Positions 16,248 through 26,871 of a stretch of 64,000 nucleotides of DNA are shown here, in pieces (within the stretch, counting starts at the first letter, position 1; every line of letters starts with the position of its first letter). The stretch lies in the NCBI GenBank assembly GCA_965209015.1, contig OZ242367.1:3100001-3164000 (forward strand), given 5' to 3'. The notes under the pieces are model-generated. The model was given only the letters and a program-made list of their open reading frames with translations. It searched no databases and was not told where the DNA came from. The position numbers and the translations under genes are program-made. The DNA is from Bin80 sp965209015. GTDB lineage: Bacteria > Bacteroidota > Rhodothermia > Rhodothermales > Bin80.

Positions 16248-17246
16248 TTATTGGATTGGAGTTAAGACCAGATTTCTGTATAAAACACGACCATGATCTC
16301 CCTGGAGGTAAATAGGTCCTGGCGAGGCTTCGTCCGCGGTCATCGCCCCGCCAGTTACCCCAAGAATCGGCTGATTATCTATGATCATGACCCCATTCAA
16401 GATCACTGTAAGGTGACGATGATGGAGCACAATATCCATTGACTGCCACTCTCCGGCAGGCTTTTCCGCGCTGGTGATGGGCTTAATTCTACTATACAAT
16501 GCACCCATACGACGAGAGTTTGGGTCTCGTCCATAGGTGTCGGCGATCTGTATCTCATAGATCCCACGAAGATAGACACCACTGTTGCTCTTCTCTGGGA
16601 CATTTACGTCCAAAGTTAAACGAAAGTCCTTAAAGACGGCATCGGTACGAAGATTACCATACCTGATATGCTCTCCATTTCCTGGCTGGATCGGATCATT
16701 TACGAGTATCCCATTCTCGGCCCTAAACCCATTCATCTGTTGATCGTTGATTAGACTCCAACCCGTAAGATCCTTTCCGTTAAACAGTTCAATAGGTTCA
16801 CCATACATCACCTGGGATAGATCTGGTGCGGGCGGTAGTTCTGGGATTCGCTCTGCTGTGAACTCAATAGTCTGGGAACCGATTCCCGAATGATCTGGAA
16901 AATGGGCCGTACCTGTCAAATATTCTCTATCCGGTCGCAGAGTAAATGTATTGGTTATGATGAGACTCCGCTGCCCCCCATCCCCCAAGTCCCGATCAAC
17001 AGTTTGCGTCCTAGTTACGGTCAGTACGCTCCCGGTGATGTTTGCACTCGCGACGGGAAGCACGCTTCCCCCGTACCAAAGCAAGGAAGCATCAACTAAT
17101 TCCTGATCATGGGTAACCTCAAGCCAACCAGCCCCTCCAGGCAAATGTAAGGCCCACCGACCCTCAAAAAAATCAATCCTATCCTGAGCACTCGCCGGAT
17201 ATGTTAGTAGAAAAAATAAAAATGATAAAATCAGTCGTGACCACAT
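16248..17246 (-). CDS. DUF1080 (3-keto-disaccharide hydrolase-like) exported protein
   Basis: The start ATG 17246 gives a signal peptide (MWSRLILSFLFFLLTYPASA). The mature protein has an N-terminal beta domain of about 110 residues and a C-terminal DUF1080 lectin-like domain beginning PIELFNGKDLTGW, with the hallmark stretches SNSGVYLRGIYEIQI, AGEWQSMDIVLHHRHLTVIL and GPIYLQGDHGRVLYRNL. DUF1080 proteins hydrolyse 3-keto-glycosides or bind glycans. It is the first gene of the pair with the Tat-exported oxidoreductase, 12 nt apart. Confidence 0.88.
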   Translation of the reverse strand: MWSRLILSFLFFLLTYPASAQDRIDFFEGRWALHLPGGAGWLEVTHDQELVDASLLWYGGSVLPVASANITGSVLTVTRTQTVDRDLGDGGQRSLIITNTFTLRPDREYLTGTAHFPDHSGIGSQTIEFTAERIPELPPAPDLSQVMYGEPIELFNGKDLTGWSLINDQQMNGFRAENGILVNDPIQPGNGEHIRYGNLRTDAVFKDFRLTLDVNVPEKSNSGVYLRGIYEIQIADTYGRDPNSRRMGALYSRIKPITSAEKPAGEWQSMDIVLHHRHLTVILNGVMIIDNQPILGVTGGAMTADEASPGPIYLQGDHGRVLYRNLVLTPIQ

Positions 17247-17270
17247 AAATTTTTCGATTATTTGTTGCAA

Positions 17271-17816
17271 TATACATAAATGGTGAATAGACTATTCAGC
17301 AGATCGGTCCATGGGAGTCTGGAAGTTCGTAAGAATCATTCTTGTCATCTGAAGCATACACAGACAGCATAATACTTTTCCGTTCGGATCATCTGATACT
17401 CTAGATGGCTCAGAAACACAATTAAGACTGGAGAGATCAAATGTCCGAATGATTACATGGCCATACTGGCCATCCATATGATTGTAAAATCTATTCAAAA
17501 TGACAGATTGATGGGGCCACAGTAAGCAATTGTACAAAAATCACAGATAATCCGTATACCACTCTCGTCAACAGATCTAAACCCTGGGGCTTGACAAAGA
17601 ATTTTGATGACCACCTGCATCCGTAATCGCTCATGATCATCATGATAATAAATGGTTTACGGAACCTTCCGAACAGCACCATAGTGGCAGACACGATTTG
17701 TGGAAACGATCTTCCTATTACTGCTCGGCATATATCATTATGCTGTTTACTGTTTTATTTCTTATCCTGCCACTTGAACGAGGCAGGTTACATGTTAACT
17801 GAGACAATCCTCTATC
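17271..17816. other. Divergent intergenic region, no gene seen
   Basis: About 545 nt between two divergently transcribed genes, so it must hold both promoters. The frames within it are low quality and have no recognisable domain. I could not pick a promoter with confidence. Confidence 0.4.
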
Positions 17817-20800
17817 ATGCGTGAATCCTCAGAAATTCCAAGGTTCTCCTCTACAATCAGAGCCAGTATCGTGCTCATACTTTCGGTAATCTGTATGCAG
17901 TGTGGAACCTATTCCTCTGGGCCAATCCAGTCAGTCGCAGAGGGAGATCATATCGTACTGTTAGGTAATAATTTATGCTCTCGCATGATGAACTTTGGAT
18001 ATTTTGAGGCGGAAATGCATCAACGATTTCCATCCCATCATCTTACAATACGAAACATCTGTGATGGGGGCAATACGCCAGGATTCCGTCCTCATCCAGG
18101 ACGGGTTTCTCCATGGGCGTTTCCGGGGGCAGACAGCTTTTACACGGAATTGGCACAGCCCTCAAATAGCCAAGGGCATTTTGAGACAGCGGATCAATGG
18201 TTGACTAGGCTGCAAGCCGATATGATCCTCGCATTCTTTGGTTTCAACGAATCATTCAGGGGCCCAGAGGGCTTAGTCTCCTTTGAAGCTGAGATGGATG
18301 CCTTCGTTCGACATACTCTCTCGCAAACGTACAACGGCATACATCCACCTGGATTGATTCTGGTTTCTCCGGTTGCATTTGAAGATTTATCCGATCAAAT
18401 GGATCTTCCTGATGGCTCTCGGGAGAACATGAATCTATCAGCCTACACTGAAGTCATCCAGCGGGTTGCAGAGCGTCATAGCCTTCCTTTTGTCAATGTC
18501 TTTTCGACTTCAAGACGTTGGTATCGGCAAAACAGGGAACCAGTTACGATTGACGGTTCGCAACTCAATGATGTAGGCTACCGTTTGTTAGCATCTACAA
18601 TTGCAGATCGGGCATTTGCTACCGATCCTGTGCTTGACACCCAGTTATATGATCAAGTATTAGCCGCTGTGAACGACAAAAACTGGTATTGGCATAATGA
18701 TTACAAAATCCCAAACGGTGTCCATGTCTATGGGCGCCGCTATGAGCCGTTCGGGCCAGACAACTATCCAGCAGAGCTGGAAAAGATTCGCCAGTTAACT
18801 GCGATTCGTGATACAGCAATTTGGCGAATTGCGACAGGAACGGTCATGAATTTAGCTGCTGCCGATGCCCAAACGCGAGAACTCCCTGAGGTAGTGACCA
18901 ACTATGTACCCAACGAAAAGAATGGAGACCTGAGGTATCTCTATGGCGATGAGGCGCTTGCCAGCTTCACGACCGCCCCAGGGTATGAGTTGGAGTTGTT
19001 TGCCTCGGAGGTGGAATTCCCTGACCTTGCGAACCCAGTCCAGATCTCATTTGATAATCAGGGTCGTCTGTGGGTAGCAGTGATGCCCAGTTATCCGCAC
19101 TGGAAACCCGGCGATCCGCATCCAAATGACAAACTCTTGATTTTAGAGGATACAGATCAAGATGGACGGGCAGATCATCAAATTATATGGGCGGATAGTT
19201 TGCATCTTCCTGTTGGATTTGAATTTGCTCCTGAAGGCGTTTACGTTAGTCAGGGAAAGAACTTAATGCTCCTCTCAGATACGGATGGGGATGATCTTGC
19301 AGATTTGAGGCAAATCGTACTGAGCGGCTTTGATGATCATGATACCCATCATGTAATCAGTGCATTCACAGCCGATCCATCGGGTGCAATTTACATGGCT
19401 GAAGGTGTCTTTTTGCATTCTAATGTGGAGACCTCCTATGGGCCGATCCGTGGGACGAATGGTGGTTTTTTTCGCTATGATCCTCGACGTCATCACCTTG
19501 AACGAACTGCACAACTCGCCATCCCTAATCCATGGGGGATCGCTTTCGATGAGTGGGGACAGCCATTTTTCTCTGAAACATCGGGGCCAGATGTTCGCTG
19601 GATGCTACCTGGTACGGTCAAGCCCCGCTATGGGATTGCAACACACAAGTCATACAACTTGATTGAAGATGCCCACCGAGTTCGGCCAACCTCAGGGATG
19701 GAATTCGTATCCAGCCGTCACTTCCCCGACGAGGTTCAAGGGGATCTGCTGATCAATAATACGATCGGATTCCTCGGTACGAAACAACACCGGATGGATG
19801 ATGATGGGACAGGATATGTGAGTACCCACCGACAGGATCTTATTCAAAGTACCGATGGAAATTTTCGTCCAGTGGATATGGAGTTCGCCCCTGACGGATC
19901 CCTGTATTTCATTGACTGGCATAATGTACTAGTGGGACATATGCAGCACAATGCGCGCGACCCGTTGCGCGATCATGATCATGGCCGGGTGTATCGAATC
20001 ACCTACCCCTCCAGGCCGTTGGTCGCCCCAGCCAAGATCAAGGATGCAACGATTGAAGAATTGTTGGAAAATTTAACTCTGCCGGAATATCGTACGCGTT
20101 ATCGTAGCCGGCGAGAACTTCGAGGCAGAAATCCTTCCGAAGTACACTCTAAACTCAACACATGGATTGCTGAGCTGGACTCAACCAGTGAAAACTACAC
20201 GAATCACCTTCTGGAAGCACTTTGGGTGGCTTGGGGGATCAATCAAGTGGATGAAGATCTATTGGGTCAATTACTCAACGCTGAGGATTTTCGGCTTCGT
20301 GCTGCTGCCGTTCGTGTACTGCGATACAATCCACAACTTCCCTCGCAGATTGAGATGTTAATGGAAGCGGCTGCCGATCCCCACGGCCGTGTCCTCGCTG
20401 AGGTCATGGCAGCGGCTTCATGGTTGAATCCCGACCAAGGACTCCCGATTGTCGAAAAAGCCAGCCAATCTGTATTGGACAAATGGAACATGAATGTATC
20501 CGTGACCGCCTTGGCACACCTCAGGGGGGAGTCGGTCCCTTCTGTTCGGGTGGAGGAAGAAGTTCCTGATTTAGGGGAGGCAGACCTTGCGCTATATACA
20601 ATGGGAAAAGAGATTTATGCACGTGATGGCTACTGTAGCACCTGTCATCGCCCTGACGGCAAAGGCTTGCCGGCATCAGGTTTCCCTCCATTGGCTGGCA
20701 CCGACTGGGTACTGAGCAATTCGGAGCGTCTGATAAAGCTTACGCTGGACGGTCTCATTGGGCCAATCACTGTGTTGGGACAAGAGTACCCCGGGCAGGT

Positions 20801-20984
20801 CCCTATGACACCATTCCGAAACCTGTTAACGGATGAAGAAGTCGCTGCCGTATTAACCTATGTGCGCAATGCTTTTGGCAATAGCGCTTCGCCAATCCGT
20901 CCAGAGCAGGTTGCAACCATTCGTATGAGTACGGCTGATCGGCGCGGGTATTACACCGCTGATGAACTTTTAAATGATCAATAA
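17817..20984 (+). CDS. SGNH hydrolase fused to PVC-type haem-binding dehydrogenase
   Basis: A 1055-residue exported protein, probably lipid-anchored (hydrophobic IVLILSVICMQC). Residues about 40-290 form an SGNH/GDSL-like domain: DHIVLLGNN, ILAFFGFNESF, ILVSPVAF and the C-terminal DGSQLNDVGY block. Residues about 380-720 form the beta-propeller of PVC-type membrane-bound dehydrogenases (SFDNQGRLWVAVMPSYPHWK, GYVSTHRQDL, DMEFAPDGSLYFIDWHN, DHDHGRVYRIT). Then come HEAT-like helices and a C-terminal cytochrome c domain with the haem site CSTCH in DGYCSTCHRPDGKGLP. It probably oxidises a carbohydrate substrate in the periplasm and passes electrons to a cytochrome chain. Confidence 0.88.
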   Translation: MRESSEIPRFSSTIRASIVLILSVICMQCGTYSSGPIQSVAEGDHIVLLGNNLCSRMMNFGYFEAEMHQRFPSHHLTIRNICDGGNTPGFRPHPGRVSPWAFPGADSFYTELAQPSNSQGHFETADQWLTRLQADMILAFFGFNESFRGPEGLVSFEAEMDAFVRHTLSQTYNGIHPPGLILVSPVAFEDLSDQMDLPDGSRENMNLSAYTEVIQRVAERHSLPFVNVFSTSRRWYRQNREPVTIDGSQLNDVGYRLLASTIADRAFATDPVLDTQLYDQVLAAVNDKNWYWHNDYKIPNGVHVYGRRYEPFGPDNYPAELEKIRQLTAIRDTAIWRIATGTVMNLAAADAQTRELPEVVTNYVPNEKNGDLRYLYGDEALASFTTAPGYELELFASEVEFPDLANPVQISFDNQGRLWVAVMPSYPHWKPGDPHPNDKLLILEDTDQDGRADHQIIWADSLHLPVGFEFAPEGVYVSQGKNLMLLSDTDGDDLADLRQIVLSGFDDHDTHHVISAFTADPSGAIYMAEGVFLHSNVETSYGPIRGTNGGFFRYDPRRHHLERTAQLAIPNPWGIAFDEWGQPFFSETSGPDVRWMLPGTVKPRYGIATHKSYNLIEDAHRVRPTSGMEFVSSRHFPDEVQGDLLINNTIGFLGTKQHRMDDDGTGYVSTHRQDLIQSTDGNFRPVDMEFAPDGSLYFIDWHNVLVGHMQHNARDPLRDHDHGRVYRITYPSRPLVAPAKIKDATIEELLENLTLPEYRTRYRSRRELRGRNPSEVHSKLNTWIAELDSTSENYTNHLLEALWVAWGINQVDEDLLGQLLNAEDFRLRAAAVRVLRYNPQLPSQIEMLMEAAADPHGRVLAEVMAAASWLNPDQGLPIVEKASQSVLDKWNMNVSVTALAHLRGESVPSVRVEEEVPDLGEADLALYTMGKEIYARDGYCSTCHRPDGKGLPASGFPPLAGTDWVLSNSERLIKLTLDGLIGPITVLGQEYPGQVPMTPFRNLLTDEEVAAVLTYVRNAFGNSASPIRPEQVATIRMSTADRRGYYTADELLNDQ

Positions 20985-21222
20985 TCATTTTGGTCATCAT
21001 CATTCCTCTCGGCCGAACCAGTTCGCAGTGATGATCCTGGATCTATGCTACGTTTGCTTGCACCGCAGCCCCCGCATGAAACCTGCTCACCACGAAATCT
21101 AGGGTGATGAATTATCAGTCATGACGAGCGGAACCTTATGAGGAAGCCAAAGAGTGGTGTCTAAATTGCCGTTGTATTCTCTGTTTCGGAATGGATCAAA
21201 TGGGTGATACTCTCAGCACAAA

Positions 21223-23601
21223 ATGCTGACAGCAGACATTCTGATTGTGCTCGCGATCGTGGCCGGCGCGATCGTACTTTTCGTAACCGAGTGGGTGCGC
21301 TATGACGGGGTTGCACTCATGGTTCTACTTGCACTGGCAATCACTGGTGTGATTCCCATGTCACGCGCCATTGAGGGGTTTGCAAATCCAGCTGTGGTGA
21401 CGATTGCAGCCGTACTCGTTCTCAGTGGGGGGTTATACCGAACAGGGATTGCGAATCTCATTGGCACCCAGTTAATGCGATTTGCTGGAACATCACCGCT
21501 GCGACTTACGATGGTGATGATGCTCGCCGCGGGGCTGATGTCGGGGATCATGAATAACATTGCAGCCACGGCTCTTCTACTACCAGTCGTGCTTGATATT
21601 GCTCGCCGGCTTGGAATACGTCCCTCCAGGCTCCTCATCCCCTTGGCCTTTGCCTCACTTTTAGGGGGGATGACCACCCTCATTGGAACAGGTCCCAATA
21701 TTCTGCTCTCCACGATTCTTGAACGCTCTGGGCAAGGTTCATTCGGACTCTTCTCCTTTACTCCGGTCGGGGCAGCTGCACTTGTGCTGGGTACTCTTTA
21801 TATGATCTTTGTTGGGCGTCACTTTCTCCCAGACCGTAGATCAAACGGCGATCGGGCGATCACCGAAATTGATCTGCGGGACCGTTATGCTCTGGACGAT
21901 GCGATTTTTTGCTTGCGTATCCCCCAGCGTTCTGCTTTGAGTGGTCGAAATTTGATTCAGACTCGGCTTGGTCGTGTCCTTGGAGTTGAACTACTTGCAG
22001 TACTGCGTCAGGGACAGTATCTACGGGGACCTGATCCAAAGTTTCTACTTCGGAGTGGAGACATCCTGATCTTTGAAGGATCTCAGGATTCCATGAATGA
22101 TCTTCGGTCATGGGGACACCTTGAAAGTCACGATGAACTTGAGAAAATCTTGGTGACGTTGATTGAGAATAACGAAGGTTTTGTACAAGCTCAGATTGCC
22201 CAAACCTCCACGATTGTCGGAAGAACCATTCAAGAGTTGGATTTTCGCAATCGATTCCAGACTCACATCGTAGCCATTGAACGAGATGGGTACATCATGA
22301 ATTATTCCCTTCGGGATGTACGCCTTCAATCTGGGGATTCTCTGCTCCTTCTTGGAGATCAGGAGAGTTTATTGAAGCTCCGAAATGCGAATGAGTTTGC
22401 TTCCATCGACCGACTTCCCCCCGATGTGGCAATTGACGAGTATCGGCTCCGTTGCTGGCTGATGCAGCTAGAAATACCAGAGGGTTCAACTCTGGAGGGC
22501 CGTACTCTGTTATCAACTCGGCTTGGGCACGCCTTTGACCTCTCGGTCCTCAAGATCATTCGGACGGACGAATCTGGGACGCAGAAGATCTTCCTTCCCC
22601 GCTCATCCGAAATCCTCCATTCGGGAGACCAGCTCATCGTCCATGGAGGTCCTGAATCCTACTCTGTATTCCAAGCTCTCCGGCTGCTAAAACCTTATGA
22701 AATGGATGGTCAATCACTGGTGTCTGAATTGGAGTCTGAAGAGGTAGGATTCGCTGAGGTGACGCTTGCTCCCACCTCCAATATTGCAGGGAAAAAACTG
22801 AGTGAGATTTTTTTCAGGGACTCTTATGGCCTGACGATCCCGGCCATCTGGCGCGGGGGGAAAACAATTCACTCATGTATCCAACTCAGTGAGACACCTC
22901 TCCAATTTGGTGATGCCCTCCTCGTCTATGGTCAACGAAAAAAAATCCAGTTATTGACGAAAGACACCCGCTTTCTGGTCCTTACCTCTGAACTCAGCGA
23001 GGTCTTCCGTACGCGACGCGCCCCTGTCGCTGGGGCGATCATGTTTGGCGTCATCCTTTCCGCCTCACTCAACCTTCTTCCGGTCTATATCTCCGCACTT
23101 CTGGGTGCACTACTGATGGCATTTACCGGATGTATCAAAGGGACAGAAATATATAAACTTATTGAATGGCGGGTCGTCGTCTTGCTAGGTGGAATGTTGG
23201 CCCTTGGACTGGCGATGGAGGAGTCTGGTGCAGCCGAGCTGTTGGCGCATGAGGTTATCGGCCAAGCAGCCGAGATTGGTCCTCGGTTCCTGATTGCGAG
23301 CCTCTTCCTTCTTTGCGCTCTGGCCGCTCAATTCGTACCTACCTCGGCCGTTGCGGTTCTCGTGGCTCCAATCGCACTCAGCACCGCATTAGAGTTGAAT
23401 ATCTCCGCCGAGGCACTCCTTATGGTTGTGGCCGTTGGTTCGTCCTGTGCATTCTTAACCCCCTTCGGCCATCCAGTAAATCTTTTGGTGATGAGTGTAG
23501 GAGGATATAAAGTCATAGATTATACGCGTATAGGGGCACCCCTCTTTGTCCTGCTACTTCTACTTGTCATCTTCTTTTTGCCGCTGGTATGGCCGCTTTA
23601 G
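21223..23601 (+). CDS. SLC13/DASS-family permease with TrkA-C domains
   Basis: A 792-residue inner-membrane transporter. The N-terminal half-transporter (about 1-190) has the SLC13 features SGIMNNIAATALLLPVVL and TTLIGTGPNILLS. The middle (about 215-580) holds four RCK/TrkA-C-like repeats (for instance SGRNLIQTRLG and SLRDVRLQSGDSLLLLGD). The second membrane half (about 600-792) has AQFVPTSAVAVLVAPIAL and CAFLTPFGHPVNLLVMSVGG. Members carry sulfate or di/tricarboxylates with sodium. Given the two sulfatase genes nearby, sulfate is a possible substrate, but this is inference. Confidence 0.9.
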   Translation: MLTADILIVLAIVAGAIVLFVTEWVRYDGVALMVLLALAITGVIPMSRAIEGFANPAVVTIAAVLVLSGGLYRTGIANLIGTQLMRFAGTSPLRLTMVMMLAAGLMSGIMNNIAATALLLPVVLDIARRLGIRPSRLLIPLAFASLLGGMTTLIGTGPNILLSTILERSGQGSFGLFSFTPVGAAALVLGTLYMIFVGRHFLPDRRSNGDRAITEIDLRDRYALDDAIFCLRIPQRSALSGRNLIQTRLGRVLGVELLAVLRQGQYLRGPDPKFLLRSGDILIFEGSQDSMNDLRSWGHLESHDELEKILVTLIENNEGFVQAQIAQTSTIVGRTIQELDFRNRFQTHIVAIERDGYIMNYSLRDVRLQSGDSLLLLGDQESLLKLRNANEFASIDRLPPDVAIDEYRLRCWLMQLEIPEGSTLEGRTLLSTRLGHAFDLSVLKIIRTDESGTQKIFLPRSSEILHSGDQLIVHGGPESYSVFQALRLLKPYEMDGQSLVSELESEEVGFAEVTLAPTSNIAGKKLSEIFFRDSYGLTIPAIWRGGKTIHSCIQLSETPLQFGDALLVYGQRKKIQLLTKDTRFLVLTSELSEVFRTRRAPVAGAIMFGVILSASLNLLPVYISALLGALLMAFTGCIKGTEIYKLIEWRVVVLLGGMLALGLAMEESGAAELLAHEVIGQAAEIGPRFLIASLFLLCALAAQFVPTSAVAVLVAPIALSTALELNISAEALLMVVAVGSSCAFLTPFGHPVNLLVMSVGGYKVIDYTRIGAPLFVLLLLLVIFFLPLVWPL

Positions 23602-24135
23602 CGTTGCTGTCTGACAGCATTGCCCAACAGACTGGATTGCTGGTTGTGGAAAAGTGTTTCTGAATTTTACTACGATGGGTGTACAGATACTAGGCCGCCT
23701 TGCTACTATTCTGTTTCTATGTTGTTATATCTCTTCCGTTATTATCAGCTCCTCGGTCAGATATAATTGCCCAACTGACCCAGTTCAACATGAAAAGATG
23801 TGAATTACACCGTGAGAGTGAGTGCACATTTTCATCAGACTGAAATCTATATCATGTAGTTGATCAAATTATCTTCTAGCCTAACGCACTCATCCTCATC
23901 AGGAGACCGAAGTTTTGATTAGCCATTGATACCCCGCTCCCCACTGCTTGAATCGTAGGTTCCAACATGCTGATCTACAAAATTTCTTGGAACAAGTATA
24001 GAAATCACAGCATAAGTCATATCCAAGCGGTGAAAACGTTGGGTTTTCGCGTGGTGAAAAACCCGTTGCTACCGTATAGAGGAGTGTGAATTATCCTTGA
24101 TGTAGCAGTATGATAAACGAACTTCTTAGTCAATC
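23602..24135. other. Intergenic region with a hairpin
   Basis: No gene in about 530 nt. A short hairpin candidate lies at 24041-24064 (GGGTTTT, 10-nt loop, AAAACCC) upstream of the sulfatase gene, with no T run after it. A near-perfect TGCTGTC/GACAGCA repeat follows the permease stop at about 23608-23622, also with no T run. Confidence 0.4.
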
Positions 24136-25668
24136 ATGTTGGTCTCTTACATAAGGATGAATATACCCAGGTCCCGGTTTCCGTCTGAAATCCCGCGTAC
24201 CTTGCCGTCATGGGTAACTATACGATTGGGGTTAATCTATTCCCTTTTAATCCTGCTTCCATCTCTGTTGGTCTCTTCCTGTAACCGTGCACCTGAACAC
24301 CCGAATATCATAATCATTTTAGCGGATGACATGGGTTATGGGGATCTGGGTGTATACAATTCGGAATCAAAAATTCCGACACCTCACCTAGATCGTATAG
24401 CACGAGAAGGCATGCGGTTCACGGATGCCCACTCTCCGAGTGCGGTATGTACACCCACGCGCTATGGACTGCTTACCGGGCGTTATGCTTGGAGAACACA
24501 CATGAAGAGGGGAGTTCTTCATGGATATTCAAAGAGTCTAATAGATACGACAAGACTAACCCTGCCTAAACTGCTACAACAAAATGGATACACCACTGCG
24601 GCCATTGGGAAATGGCACCTTGGTCTTGGATCTGTGGAACCCGTTGACTACAACGAGCTCCTTCTTCCAGGGCCAAATACGCTGGGGTTTGACTATTTCT
24701 TTGGGATTCCGGCATCTCTTGATTTCGCTCCCTATGTGTATGTGGAAAACGAACGAGTCATACAGGCACCGACGGATAGTATAGCAAGGAGTGAACATCG
24801 GCGACGAGGCGGGGGAGGCTTCTGGCGTGCTGGCCCCATTGCGCCAGATTTTCGTCATGTGGATGTACTACCCGTAATGATCTCAAAGGCAGTAGAGTTT
24901 ATTGATGATCATGGTCAGTCTAGCCCTTTCTTTCTGTATATCCCCCTGTCTGCTCCCCATACACCTTGGCTACCTGACTCCTCCTACATCGGAACCACTG
25001 GGGCTGGAATGTATGGTGATTTTATGACACAAGTAGACGATACAATTGGAGATATTTACGATGCCATAAATCGCAATGGCATTACAGACCAGACAATCCT
25101 TGTCGTTACTAGCGACAATGGAGCGCATTGGCCTCCCGATGATATAGAGTCCTATGGACACCGTGCCAACGGAAAATTCCGTGGACAAAAGGCAGACATT
25201 TGGGAAGGGGGACACCGGGTCCCCTTCATTGTCCGGTGGCCGAAAAAGGTTGATGCGGGATCCGAAAGTGATCAGTTGGTCTCATTGACGGATCTTATGG
25301 CTACCTTCGCCTCTCTCGTACAGGTTGAACTGCCAGTGGATGCTGGTGAGGACAGCTATGATATTCTTGGTGTATTGTTGGGAGAAGCACCATCGCTCCG
25401 CACATCCATGGTGCAACATTCCCTGAGAGGTTTCTTCGCTCTACGCGACGGAAATTGGAAACTGATTCCACACCGCGGATCAGGAGGATTTTCCGAGCCG
25501 CGTGAATATGTACCGGAGCCGGAAGAGCCCGCTGGACAACTGTACAATCTTGCAACAGATATCCATGAATCGGTAAATCTGTACAATGAATATCCAGAAA
25601 AGGTCGCCGGGCTGGAGGCGTTGCTGGAGCAGATCCAAATCCAAGAGCACAGTCGACCCGTTCCATAG
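24136..25668 (+). CDS. Sulfatase (arylsulfatase-type) lipoprotein
   Basis: A 510-residue type I sulfatase. The catalytic motif is CTPTRYGLLTGR, with Cys105 the residue converted to formylglycine. Metal ligands are visible in IILADDMGYGDLG (two Asp) and in the later VVTSDNGAHW. The N-terminal hydrophobic segment ends in lipobox LVSSC (Cys49), so it is probably a lipoprotein exposed to the periplasm or outside. An internal ATG (residue 8) could also be the start. It cleaves sulfate esters, most likely from polysaccharides or aryl compounds. An anaerobic-type maturase gene is not in the window. Confidence 0.92.
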   Translation: MLVSYIRMNIPRSRFPSEIPRTLPSWVTIRLGLIYSLLILLPSLLVSSCNRAPEHPNIIIILADDMGYGDLGVYNSESKIPTPHLDRIAREGMRFTDAHSPSAVCTPTRYGLLTGRYAWRTHMKRGVLHGYSKSLIDTTRLTLPKLLQQNGYTTAAIGKWHLGLGSVEPVDYNELLLPGPNTLGFDYFFGIPASLDFAPYVYVENERVIQAPTDSIARSEHRRRGGGGFWRAGPIAPDFRHVDVLPVMISKAVEFIDDHGQSSPFFLYIPLSAPHTPWLPDSSYIGTTGAGMYGDFMTQVDDTIGDIYDAINRNGITDQTILVVTSDNGAHWPPDDIESYGHRANGKFRGQKADIWEGGHRVPFIVRWPKKVDAGSESDQLVSLTDLMATFASLVQVELPVDAGEDSYDILGVLLGEAPSLRTSMVQHSLRGFFALRDGNWKLIPHRGSGGFSEPREYVPEPEEPAGQLYNLATDIHESVNLYNEYPEKVAGLEALLEQIQIQEHSRPVP

Positions 25669-25986
25669 ACATTGATTATCCGAGCTCTGTCTCCTAAGGG
25701 ATTTACAACAGTTTGAAATGGTGGATCCAGAGAGAATGTGGACGTGACATTCGGCTTACTGATGTAGGTGGAGAAGTGATTCAAGGAATTCTTTCATGAG
25801 ATTGTCAGTGTAATTATTTAGAGTGCTTTTTGCAACCCCTTGTGGAATACTGGATAGAAAAGGTCGTACTATTTAATCAATCAAATGCTACGATAATCCG
25901 CGCCATAATAGAGACATTCAAGCTCATGATCCGTCCAGGGCTTCTTGCCTTGGACTAATTAACTCACCCCTTATTCCTGAAATCAT
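25669..25986. other. Intergenic, nothing recognised
   Basis: About 318 nt with no supportable gene or clear terminator; contains the promoter region for the downstream TIM-barrel gene. Confidence 0.4.
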
Positions 25987-26871
25987 ATGCATCTCGCTAT
26001 TCACAACTGGATGAAAGCTGAACCAATTGAGGCTACCGTTCGTCGATTGGCCAAGTACGGCTATCAAGCCCTTGAAATCCAAGGCGAACCTTATAAATAT
26101 GACACCGCTCAGATCAAAAAACTCCTTGATGATCATGGAGTAAGGTGTTGGGGAAGTGTGACCCTGATGCTGGATGAACGTAATTTACTGGCCAAGGAGG
26201 AAGATCAACGTGCAAGATCAGTCACCTATGTGAAAGACTGTATCCAGATGGTGAGCTCTCTGGGTGGAGAAGTGATTTCCGTCGTCCCGGGTACCGTCGG
26301 CAAAGTTGTACCTGATTCCACGCCCGAAATGGAATGGGACTGGTGTGTCACCGCCCTGAAGGAAATGAATGATTATGCTCGTACCTGTAATGTGAAGATT
26401 GGTATTGAGCCCATCAACCGATTTGAGACTTATTTCATCAATCGTGGCGCCCAGGCATTGGCTTTGGCAGAGGCGGTGGCACCGGATTGTGGTGTATGCC
26501 TTGACATTTTCCACATGAACATAGAAGAAGATGATCCGATCACTGCAATTTATGAAGCGGGGGATCGTCTCGTCAATTTTCATGTAGCCGACAATAATCG
26601 GATGGCATGCGGTCTCGGATCTCTGGACTGGAAGGCAATTATCAAAGCGCTCAAAGACATCGGTTATGATGGCGCGCTATCCGTTGAATTTTGTCCACCT
26701 CTTGACCGGACACCCGCTAATCGTTTTCCTGATAGTGTGGACCTAAACCCCGAGGGTATTTCGGATTCTGAGCGAAAATTCCTAGAAGACCACGGAAGCA
26801 GTGTATTTAGCGCAGATTTCTATGAGTTGCATGTCCAAAAGTCTGCCGAGACCTTACTGCCACTCCTGTAA
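25987..26871 (+). CDS. Sugar phosphate isomerase/epimerase family TIM-barrel protein
   Basis: A 294-residue cytoplasmic protein of the xylose-isomerase-like TIM barrel family (AP endonuclease 2 fold). The barrel strands are clear: ALEIQGEP, VISVVPGTV, KIGIEPINRFETY (metal-binding Glu), GVCLDIFHMNIEE (Asp and His), VNFHVADNNR and ALSVEFCPPLDR (second Glu). The Glu/Asp/His/Glu set binds the divalent metal in D-tagatose/D-psicose 3-epimerases and myo-inosose dehydratases. The exact substrate is not visible. It stands alone between two intergenic regions. Confidence 0.88.
   Translation: MHLAIHNWMKAEPIEATVRRLAKYGYQALEIQGEPYKYDTAQIKKLLDDHGVRCWGSVTLMLDERNLLAKEEDQRARSVTYVKDCIQMVSSLGGEVISVVPGTVGKVVPDSTPEMEWDWCVTALKEMNDYARTCNVKIGIEPINRFETYFINRGAQALALAEAVAPDCGVCLDIFHMNIEEDDPITAIYEAGDRLVNFHVADNNRMACGLGSLDWKAIIKALKDIGYDGALSVEFCPPLDRTPANRFPDSVDLNPEGISDSERKFLEDHGSSVFSADFYELHVQKSAETLLPLL

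Noticed and set aside
17292..17694. Small minus-strand ORFs between the DUF1080 and SGNH genes
   Set aside because: Low-quality composition, no start signal and no domain.
24041..24064. Hairpin upstream of the sulfatase as a terminator
   Set aside because: Stem is 7 bp and AT-rich on one side with no T run; the permease stop is 440 nt away.
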